Origin: Candidatus Altarchaeales archaeon WOR_SM1_86-2
Lineage (GTDB): Archaea > Altiarchaeota > Altiarchaeia > IMC4 > MCBC01
NCBI GenBank assembly: GCA_001723855.1
Contig: MCBC01000146.1
Coordinates: forward strand, 1 to 5,684
Reading direction: 5' to 3'
Length of the DNA stretch: 5,684 bases
The position numbers and the translations under genes are program-made. Positions 1-5,335 of this stretch are shown here, one piece after another. The stretch's first letter is position 1, and each line of letters begins with the position of its first letter. A model generated the notes under the pieces. That model saw only the letters and a program-made list of their open reading frames with translations, ran no database searches and was not told the origin of the DNA.

Positions 1-1
1 G

Positions 2-793
2 GAATTAAATAAAGAATTCAGGAGAGGTTTTGACGCCAGCAATCTGAGGAGGATGAGGAGATTTTACCTGATATATCAAAAATGGGAGACAGTGTCTCCC
101 AAATTGACATGGAGCCATTATTGTGAACTAATAAAAATTGACGATGAAAGCAAAAGAAACTATTTCTTGAAATATGCAATTGCCGAAAACCTAAGTGTAA
201 GGGACTTAAAACGGCAAATTTATTCCCTGCATTACGAGCGGCTTTGTATGAGCAAAGATAAAGAGGCATTGATAGAGTACGAGCGGAAGGGTAATCTGCC
301 GAACAAGCCGGAGGAAATTGTCAAAGACCCTTATGTACTGGAGTTCCTGAATCTTGAGGAAAATCATATCTACGCTGAGCGGGAATTAGAGACACGGATA
401 CTTAATGATTTGCAGAAATTCCTGCTGGAACTCGGGCAGGGTTTCAGCTTTGTCGCAAGGCAGAAAAGGTTTACCATTGATAATGACCACTTTTATATTG
501 ATTTACTGTTTTACAACATCTACATGAAGTGCTATGTGGTAATTGAATTAAAGACCGCAAAATTCAGGCATGAAGACGCAGGGCAGATGAATTTTTACCT
601 TAATTACGTGAAAAAAGAGCTTAATAAGAACGGAGACGGCGAACCTATCGGGATTGTTCTCTGCACCGATAAAAACAAAGTGCAGATTGAATACGCAATA
701 TCCGGCATATCCAATAAGATGTTCGTGTCAAAATATAAATTATATTTACCGACAAAAGAAGAGCTGGAGCAGGAGGTGAGGAGGCTGCTGTGA
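2..793 (+). CDS. DUF1016/YhcG-family PDDEXK nuclease, 5' end cut by window
   Basis: The reading frame is open from base 2, so the true start lies left of the window. The ATG at 53 is internal: the residues before it (ELNKEFRRGFDASNLRR) and after it (MRRFYLIYQKWETVSPKLTWSHYCELI) form one continuous DUF1016 N-terminal helical region. GAGGAGG abuts that ATG with no spacing, so it is not a usable ribosome site. Counting from that ATG, the C-terminal half (about 105-246) is a PDDEXK nuclease fold. D150 lies in FYIDLLFYN, E165 and K167 in VVIELK, and Q178 follows in AGQMNFYLNYV. All expected active-site residues are present, and the usual LPTKEEL tail shows an intact C terminus. The family is named from E. 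coli YhcG and is often encoded between hsdM and hsdS in type I RM operons; its exact role is not established. It probably acts as a DNA nuclease or recombination factor (inference). Confidence 0.9.
   Translation, partial: ELNKEFRRGFDASNLRRMRRFYLIYQKWETVSPKLTWSHYCELIKIDDESKRNYFLKYAIAENLSVRDLKRQIYSLHYERLCMSKDKEALIEYERKGNLPNKPEEIVKDPYVLEFLNLEENHIYAERELETRILNDLQKFLLELGQGFSFVARQKRFTIDNDHFYIDLLFYNIYMKCYVVIELKTAKFRHEDAGQMNFYLNYVKKELNKNGDGEPIGIVLCTDKNKVQIEYAISGISNKMFVSKYKLYLPTKEELEQEVRRLL
83..101. repeat. Perfect inverted repeat inside the DUF1016 gene
   Basis: The arms TGGGAGAC (83-90) and GTCTCCCA (94-101) are exact reverse complements around a 3-base centre AGT. The repeat encodes the W-E-T-V-S-P stretch between the FYLIYQ helix and the L-x-WSHY motif of the DUF1016 N-terminal domain. 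It could fold as a hairpin in mRNA or single-stranded DNA, serve as a protein-binding palindrome, or be a small inserted palindromic unit tolerated at a variable point of the protein. The sequence alone does not decide among these. Confidence 0.7.
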
Positions 794-797
794 AAAA

Positions 798-816
798 GTG
801 TCAACGCTGGTGACAC
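798..816. repeat. Inverted repeat just after the DUF1016 stop codon
   Basis: GTGTCA (798-803) and TGACAC (811-816) are 6-base exact complements separated by ACGCTGG, starting five bases after the TGA stop. No T-run follows directly; the first one (TTTTT, 841-845) is 25 bases away, so this is not a convincing intrinsic terminator. A second weak pair, AAATTC/GAATTT at 817-822 and 829-834, follows. The element may be an mRNA 3' processing hairpin or a protein-binding site; both are guesses. Confidence 0.45.
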
Positions 817-863
817 AAATTCATCCCGGAATTTCATCTGTTTTTAAAAGATATTTAAGTTAT

Positions 864-868
864 GGGAG
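864..868 (+). promoter_or_regulatory. Ribosome binding site of the 28-codon ORF
   Basis: GGGAG lies nine bases before the ATG at 878, a normal Shine-Dalgarno placement. It is the main reason to think that the short ORF was, or still is, translated. No convincing -35/-10 promoter pair was seen in the 84 bases between the DUF1016 stop and this start. Confidence 0.5.
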
Positions 869-877
869 TAAATAAAA

Positions 878-964
878 ATGATTGAAACAAAATTCAAACA
901 AACGAAAATCGGAAGAATCCCGGAAGAACGGGAAATTGTAGAAAAGGAGGTGATGAGAAAATGA
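878..964 (+). pseudogene. 28-codon ORF, probable remnant of an hsdS 5' end
   Basis: This short ORF encodes 28 residues including FKQTKIGRIPEEREIV, then EKEVMRK and a TGA that overlaps the next ATG (ATGA at 961-964). Many type I RM specificity subunits begin with a stretch of the form K-Q-T-x-I-G-x-I-P-x-x-W-E-V, so this looks like the first residues of an older HsdS cut off just before its first target recognition domain (resemblance judged from memory of the family). A good ribosome site sits nine bases upstream. Either it is a dead remnant left when the front of hsdS was replaced, or it is still translated as a leader whose termination feeds ribosomes onto hsdS. Its last codons overlap the hsdS ribosome site, so translating it would keep that site clear of structure. 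Confidence 0.5.
944..954 (+). promoter_or_regulatory. Very strong Shine-Dalgarno site for hsdS
   Basis: AAGGAGGTGAT matches the complement of the standard 16S rRNA 3' tail over 11 bases. Its GGAGG core ends ten bases before the ATG at 961, and this site fixes the hsdS start. A small hairpin, TCCCG/CGGGA (918-922 and 929-933), lies eleven bases upstream. The site is inside the last codons of the preceding 28-codon ORF. Confidence 0.8.
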
Positions 965-2064
965 ATGGGTGGGAATGGAAAAAATTAGGAGAAATTTGCA
1001 AGGTTAAAAAAGGAAATTCTATTACAAATGCAAAAGTAAACCCGGGTAGTGTTCCTGTGATTGCTGGGGGAAGACAACCTGCTTATTATCACGATCAATC
1101 AAATAGAAATGGAAATGTTATTACAATAAGTGCCTCGGGAGCATATGCTGGATTTGTAAATTATTTCTTAGAACCTATTTTTGCTTCAGATTGCACGACA
1201 ATTCAATCATTGGATGAATATAAAGTTTTGACAAGGTATGTGCACCTTATGCTTAAATGTCAACAGGAAAGAATATATGGTCTTCAAAGTGGAGCAGGGC
1301 AACCCCATGTTTATCCCAGAGATATTATTCACATTAAAATCCCTCTCCCACCGCTTCCAGTCCAGAAACAAATTGTTTCAATTCTTGAGCGGGCAGAAAA
1401 ACTGAAAGAGAAAAGAAAACAGGCGAACGAGGAAACAAGTAAACTACTGCAAAGCATTTTTCTGGAGATATTTGATGAAAACAAATATCCTTTTGAAGAG
1501 ATATTAAACCATATAGAAAAAACAAATTCAAGAGATCCCACCAAGCAACCTGATGATTACTTTAAATATATAGATATTGCAGGAATAGATAACTCAATAG
1601 GTTATATCAAAGAAATCAAAGAGATTTTGGGGAAAGATGCCCCCAGCAGAGCAAGAAGAGAGGTTAAACAGAATGATATTATTGTTTCAACAGTAAGGCC
1701 AAATTTAAATGCTACTGCTTTAATTCCTAAAGAACTTAATAATCAAATATGTTCGACTGGTTTTTGTGTACTTAGGTGCAAAAAAACACTTAACCCAAGA
1801 TATCTTTACACAATTACACGACAGAAAAAGTTTGTTGAAGAGTTAGTTTCAAAAATGAAAGGTGCCTCTTACCCAGCAGTTACTAATACTGATGTTATGA
1901 AAGTTAGGATACCTATTCCTCCAATCGAACTTCAAAATCAATTCGCTTTAATTGTTGAGAGAGTTGAATCTTTGAAAGAAAACCAGCAGAAATCAACGGA
2001 AGACATTAACCAGTTGTTTGATGCTTTGATGCAGAAGGCGTTTAATGGGGAGGTAACCGCATAA
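961..2064 (+). CDS. hsdS: Type I restriction-modification specificity subunit HsdS
   Basis: HsdS selects the DNA target of a type I RM complex by joining two target recognition domains (TRDs) to two HsdM subunits. This 367-residue protein shows the classic two-fold layout. TRD1 covers about 1-130 (WEWKKLGEICKVKKGN to IHIKIPLPPL). A conserved helical spacer follows at about 131-170 (PVQKQIVSILERAEKLKEKR). TRD2 covers about 175-320, and a second spacer lies at 321-360 (LQNQFALIVERVESLKE). Both TRDs end in the expected I-P-x-P-P-x-x-x-Q motif. The length is a little below the roughly 400-460 residues common for the family, but no domain is missing. The start is set by the strong ribosome site at 944-954, and its ATG overlaps the stop of the preceding short ORF. 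Partner genes hsdM and hsdR are not in the window. An HsdS-led complex is therefore expected only if they flank it. Confidence 0.95.
   Translation: MNGWEWKKLGEICKVKKGNSITNAKVNPGSVPVIAGGRQPAYYHDQSNRNGNVITISASGAYAGFVNYFLEPIFASDCTTIQSLDEYKVLTRYVHLMLKCQQERIYGLQSGAGQPHVYPRDIIHIKIPLPPLPVQKQIVSILERAEKLKEKRKQANEETSKLLQSIFLEIFDENKYPFEEILNHIEKTNSRDPTKQPDDYFKYIDIAGIDNSIGYIKEIKEILGKDAPSRARREVKQNDIIVSTVRPNLNATALIPKELNNQICSTGFCVLRCKKTLNPRYLYTITRQKKFVEELVSKMKGASYPAVTNTDVMKVRIPIPPIELQNQFALIVERVESLKENQQKSTEDINQLFDALMQKAFNGEVTA
2047..2053 (+). promoter_or_regulatory. Ribosome binding site of TIR-APAZ, inside the hsdS 3' end
   Basis: GGGGAGG lies 12 bases before the ATG at 2066 and within the last codons of hsdS (encoding N-G-E-V). 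With the one-base gap between the hsdS TAA and the TIR-APAZ ATG, this is the layout of translationally coupled genes. The alternative ATG at 2102 has only a weak AGGGA about 14 bases upstream, so 2066 is preferred. Confidence 0.75.
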
Positions 2065-2065
2065 A

Positions 2066-3490
2066 ATGGAAACTAAAAAATTAGGGAATGATAATTTAAA
2101 AATGGGGGATCAAGTCAAAGAAATAATAGCCACCGGTCGTGATCATCTATTCATAAATTATGCAACAGAAGATAGTGATCTTGCAGAATGGATTACCCTT
2201 AAACTTACAAGTGAGGGGTATCGTGTATGGTGTGATAAATTTAAATTGTTAGGGGGGGAATCGTATCCTAGAGACATTGACGAAGCGATTAAAAAGAAAA
2301 CGTTTAGATTTATATCCTTACTTTCACATTCTTCTATAAATAAACCAAATCCCTTGAAGGAAAGAACTTTAGCGCTCAATTTGAGTAGGGAAAGAAACGA
2401 GGATTTTATTATTCCTCTAAAAGTTGATGATATCAAGGTAACTGAATTGGACTGGATGACCAGCGATTTGACTTACATTCCTTTTAATGAAAGCTGGTCT
2501 GTTGGTTTTAAACAATTACTGAAGAAACTTTCATCTATAAACACCCCCAAATCTTTAGAAAATGGTAAACAAATTGCATCAGAGATATTCCTGAATAATC
2601 CATGTTTAGCGAATCAACCAGAAACTTTATTTACAAATCTTTTACCAATCATAAAAATACCCGAAAAAATTAAGATATTTAGATTTAACAGAGTTTTGAA
2701 TAACCAAGAATATGCAAATCTCAAAAAGTATTGGGCGCATTATAAGAAAGATAAGAATATTGTATTCGCATTTCAAACACCGTCTGATCTAAAGAATTTG
2801 TCTATCACAGAGGAAAGACGCCTATCATGGAACCTATCCGAAGAAATATACGGCATACCCACAATTAACATAGTAAAAAATCTATTGTTCAGATCAATAG
2901 AATCAAAGTTATATCAAAAGGGACTTAAAATGACTGAAAGTCAGGTGAAAATAGGCCAAAAGAGCAATATGATAACCGCAGCAAGTAAACCTTACTTCCC
3001 ATATGGTTTACTACATAATAATAAAATATCATTTGTAGGTTATACTGGTCGTGCGACATGGATTTTATGTGTAGGGGAAAGAGGAAAAATAGAAAAATTT
3101 CGTTATCATCTTTCGCCAAAATTTAAAATTAAACAAGATTCAAATAAAGATTTTTTTGCTCAGCTAAATGTTCACTTCTACTTTACAGAAATAAATGGAG
3201 AACCATTACATCATAGGTCAATCGTATCCAAACGAAAAAGTATCGGAAAAAGTTTATGGAATCACCAGTGGTTGCAAAAATACTTTGCGATTGTTAGTTT
3301 CATTGCTGATGGAAACCCAGAGATTATAATGGGGGATGATCCTGAAGAACAAATAGTGATATCCTCTAAATTTATTCAGTTAGAGTCTCCATGTAGTATA
3401 ATTGAAGATAACCTTTCTGCTGAGATTGATAAAAAAATCAGAAAACAATTAATAAAAATAGATAGTCACGATTTAGATAGTGAGGTGTAA
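2066..3490 (+). CDS. TIR-APAZ protein, effector subunit of a SPARTA system
   Basis: This 474-residue protein has an N-terminal TIR domain at about 25-155. Its first strand and loop are HLFINYATEDSDLAEW; the BB-loop region is VWCDKFKLLGGESYPRDI (about 54-71), followed by FISLLSHSS. E99 (in NPLKERTLAL) sits in the helix where TIR NADases carry their catalytic glutamate; E73 is a less likely candidate. The tryptophan often seen shortly before that glutamate is absent. Residues about 165-470 form a poorly conserved region matching the APAZ domain in size, composition and position. APAZ binds the short Argonaute and takes the place of its missing N and PAZ domains. In characterised SPARTA systems, guide-target binding makes the complexes oligomerise so that the TIR domains hydrolyse NAD(P)+ and stop growth. 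The pAgo partner follows after 23 bases. The gene starts one base after hsdS and is clearly richer in A+T than the flanking genes. The APAZ call rests mainly on architecture and partner. Confidence 0.88.
   Translation: METKKLGNDNLKMGDQVKEIIATGRDHLFINYATEDSDLAEWITLKLTSEGYRVWCDKFKLLGGESYPRDIDEAIKKKTFRFISLLSHSSINKPNPLKERTLALNLSRERNEDFIIPLKVDDIKVTELDWMTSDLTYIPFNESWSVGFKQLLKKLSSINTPKSLENGKQIASEIFLNNPCLANQPETLFTNLLPIIKIPEKIKIFRFNRVLNNQEYANLKKYWAHYKKDKNIVFAFQTPSDLKNLSITEERRLSWNLSEEIYGIPTINIVKNLLFRSIESKLYQKGLKMTESQVKIGQKSNMITAASKPYFPYGLLHNNKISFVGYTGRATWILCVGERGKIEKFRYHLSPKFKIKQDSNKDFFAQLNVHFYFTEINGEPLHHRSIVSKRKSIGKSLWNHQWLQKYFAIVSFIADGNPEIIMGDDPEEQIVISSKFIQLESPCSIIEDNLSAEIDKKIRKQLIKIDSHDLDSEV
3482..3487 (+). 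promoter_or_regulatory. Shine-Dalgarno-like GAGGTG in the last codons of TIR-APAZ
   Basis: GAGGTG lies five bases before a GTG at 3493, but 26 bases before the pAgo ATG at 3514, which is too far to serve that ATG directly. The only signal near the ATG is a weak GAG at 3507-3509. Ribosomes loading here would most naturally start at the GTG and end at the TAG at 3505-3507. Confidence 0.4.
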
Positions 3491-3492
3491 AA

Positions 3493-3507
3493 GTGACAAT
3501 TATTTAG
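3493..3507 (+). other. Four-codon mini-ORF in frame with and upstream of pAgo
   Basis: GTG ACA ATT ATT TAG begins five bases after GAGGTG and is in the same frame as the pAgo gene, whose ATG at 3514 lies six bases after the TAG. Either this is a former pAgo start killed by a stop codon, or it is a short leader that drops ribosomes next to the ATG for re-initiation. The sequence shows the arrangement but not which reading is right. Confidence 0.4.
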
Positions 3508-3513
3508 AGTTTA

Positions 3514-5028
3514 ATGAAAAAGAAAATGATTAATGAAATACAGGTATTTCCTGAACCATTAATTGAGTTCAGGTATGGTCAGAAGATGGAGGACCCTCAT
3601 GATGGGCTTGCTCTTTTTGGTCCATTGGATACAGATGAACCTTCACATCCAAAAAATATAAATTATGCTGTCATAGGTACTGAAGAAGGCATTACTGCAT
3701 TTCAAAAATGGTCCAAACTTATTATGGGTCCAATACTCTCTGAAGATGGTCAGACAAAAATGCTTTGGCCACCTTTTCCTGGCTTTGAAGCTGTTTTTAA
3801 TTCGGAGTGGTCAGAGGTTCCAAGTTGGAAGTATAGATTAGGACGTTCAAACTTAATAAATGCATCTAGAAATAATGATCCTAAGAAAAGAGCGTATGAT
3901 GTTGTTGAACAGTATCTTTACGGCATCTCTCTTGTAAATAAAAAAGATGACGATTTTAATATTTTGATATGTATAGTGCCTGATGAAGTATGGAAAAATT
4001 GCAGGCCTAAATCAAAGCTGCAAGAAGGTTGGGGAGATAAGATATCTAGCAAGATTATTAAAGAGAGAGCAGGAGGTCAAACAAGTCTATTTAATCAATG
4101 GAGGCCAGAACAATATAAACATTCAGTTGATTTTAGAAGACAATTAAAAGCTAGATCTATGAAATATGGAATTCCCATACAAATAATAAGGGAGTCAACT
4201 ATTGGATTATCACGAGAGGAAGAAAATATAAATCGCAGTATGACATTTCTCTCTGATAGAGCATGGAATTTATGTACTTCAATTTATTATAAATCGGGAG
4301 GCAAACCTTGGAAATTATTAACTGCGCGAGATGGTGTTTGCTATGTCGGAGTTGCGTTTAAAAGACAAGATTTGGGTCCTAATTCAAGAACTGCGTGCTG
4401 TGCTGCTCAAATGTTTCTGGATTCAGGAGATGGAATAGTCTTTTTAGGTGATGAGGGACCATGGTATTCACTCGAGGAAAAACAGTTTCATCTTAGTAAA
4501 GATTCTGCTAAAAAATTACTCAGTGGCATACTAAAAACTTACGAACAATTAGAGGGTAAAAAACTTAAAGAAATCTTCCTACATTATAAATCCGATATTG
4601 ATAAATCCGAGTTTGAAGGTTATCTTGAGGCATGCCCTAAAGGAGTCAAACTTGTCGGAATAAGAGTGAGATTACAAAGAGGAGAAATTAAATTATTTCG
4701 TGAAGGATCCAGACCTGTTTTAAGAGGTACATTTTGGAAAGAAAGTGATAGAGTAGGGTATTTATGGGGGTCAGGATTTAAACCAAGATTGCAGACCTAT
4801 GATGGATGGGAAATTCCTTTGCCGTTACGTATAGAAATTCAACACGGAGAAGCTTCTATTGAACAAGTATCAAAGGATATTTTTGGTTTAACAAAACTTA
4901 ATTACAACGCATGTAGGTTTGGAGATTCTGAACCAGTTACAATAATGTTTTCCAATGCAGTTGGAGAAATACTTATTTCAAATCCTGCTGTGAAAGATAT
5001 AAGTCCAAAATTCAAATTTTACATATAA
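3514..5028 (+). CDS. Short prokaryotic Argonaute (MID-PIWI), SPARTA guide-binding subunit
   Basis: The 504-residue length fits short pAgos, which have only MID and PIWI domains. The MID domain (about 50-240) includes FRRQLKARSMKYGIPIQIIRES (207-228), a basic stretch resembling the pocket that holds the 5' end of the guide. The PIWI domain covers about 265-504. Its first strand reads CYVGVAFKR, with A281 where active Argonautes have the first catalytic aspartate. The strand FLHYKS (355-360) lacks the usual R-D pair, and the last motif reads CRFGD (467-471). The slicer tetrad is therefore lost, as known for SPARTA Argonautes, which sense targets rather than cut them. The chain ends in KFKFYI, a hydrophobic C terminus as common in PIWI. 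The partner TIR-APAZ lies 23 bases upstream. The start at 3514 is preferred because TAG at 3505 closes the frame upstream; ATG at 3526 is possible. A+T content is high, as in TIR-APAZ. Confidence 0.92.
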   Translation: MKKKMINEIQVFPEPLIEFRYGQKMEDPHDGLALFGPLDTDEPSHPKNINYAVIGTEEGITAFQKWSKLIMGPILSEDGQTKMLWPPFPGFEAVFNSEWSEVPSWKYRLGRSNLINASRNNDPKKRAYDVVEQYLYGISLVNKKDDDFNILICIVPDEVWKNCRPKSKLQEGWGDKISSKIIKERAGGQTSLFNQWRPEQYKHSVDFRRQLKARSMKYGIPIQIIRESTIGLSREEENINRSMTFLSDRAWNLCTSIYYKSGGKPWKLLTARDGVCYVGVAFKRQDLGPNSRTACCAAQMFLDSGDGIVFLGDEGPWYSLEEKQFHLSKDSAKKLLSGILKTYEQLEGKKLKEIFLHYKSDIDKSEFEGYLEACPKGVKLVGIRVRLQRGEIKLFREGSRPVLRGTFWKESDRVGYLWGSGFKPRLQTYDGWEIPLPLRIEIQHGEASIEQVSKDIFGLTKLNYNACRFGDSEPVTIMFSNAVGEILISNPAVKDISPKFKFYI

Positions 5029-5029
5029 T
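5024..5029 (+). promoter_or_regulatory. Possible -10 element (TATAAT) at the pAgo stop codon
   Basis: A perfect TATAAT overlaps the pAgo TAA stop and lies 57 bases before the Bro-N ATG. No good -35 sequence stands 16-18 bases upstream (the bases there read near AAGTCC), and the region is A+T-rich enough to produce such a match by chance. The gap 5029-5086 has no terminator and no clear ribosome site for the Bro-N gene. Confidence 0.2.
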
Positions 5030-5262
5030 TTTTCAGTGTAATCTATTATTAATTTTAATTAAGTTTATTCATACTCAAATTAAAAAATGGAATCAGAAAA
5101 CGCATTAGTCGTATTTCAGGGAAAGGAAATCAGGAGAACATGGCACAACGACGAATGGTATTTTTCAGTAGTTGATGTGTGTGAAGTGCTGACAGATAGT
5201 GTGAATGCAGGAGCATATTGGAGAAAATTAAAACAACGATTAAAAGAAGAAGGGAGTGAAGT

Positions 5263-5279
5263 CGTGACAAATTGTCACG
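5263..5279. repeat. Perfect palindrome inside the Bro-N coding region
   Basis: CGTGACAA (5263-5270) and TTGTCACG (5272-5279) are exact reverse complements around a single A. It encodes the V-V-T-N-C-H segment of the Bro-N domain. The TGACA/TGTCA core also appears in the inverted repeat at 798-816. It could be an operator bound by a protein of this locus, or simply a codon-level property of the family. Confidence 0.65.
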
Positions 5280-5328
5280 GGTTGAAATTGCTTGCTCCTG
5301 ATGGAAAAATGAGCAGTCCGTCCCTTCA

Positions 5329-5335
5329 AAAAAAG
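5329..5335 (+). other. In-frame A_AAA_AAG slippery heptamer
   Basis: In the frame of the Bro-N ATG, the bases read C-AA, AAA, AAG, giving A_AAA_AAG, the same heptamer used for -1 frameshifting in E. coli dnaX. A -1 slip here moves reading into GCC GAA CCC, exactly the frame of the C-terminal half, and would bypass the TAG at 5390. A weak six-base stem, AGCCGA (5334-5339) with TCGGCT (5366-5371), overlaps the end of the site. No upstream Shine-Dalgarno stimulator was seen. The A-run also arises naturally from the S-K-K codons of the downstream frame, so it may be coincidence. Confidence 0.45.

Noticed and set aside
53..55. ATG at 53 as the start of the DUF1016 gene
   Set aside because: The frame is open to the window edge and the residues upstream belong to the same conserved domain; GAGGAGG directly abuts the ATG without spacing.
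604..837. Minus-strand open frame across the end of the DUF1016 gene (also those at 18-269, 1329-1544, 2158-2436, 2925-3119 and 5130-5348)
   Set aside because: These lie opposite well-supported genes, show no family resemblance and have low-complexity Ser/Phe/Leu-rich translations typical of antisense shadows.
798..845. Inverted repeat as an intrinsic terminator after the DUF1016 gene
   Set aside because: The stem is only six base pairs with a seven-base loop, and the first T-run comes 25 bases later.
2062..2068. HsdS-TIR fusion protein
   Set aside because: The hsdS TAA is clean, the next ATG is in another frame, and both domains have complete ends, so these are two coupled proteins.
5007..5020. 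A+T-only inverted repeat AAAATT/AATTTT as a pAgo terminator
   Set aside because: It lies inside the pAgo coding end, has a two-base loop and no G-C pairs, so it would not form a stable terminator stem.
5029..5086. Promoter or guide-RNA gene between pAgo and Bro-N
   Set aside because: The gap is 58 A+T-rich bases with only an unsupported TATAAT at its edge and no repeat array or stable structure.
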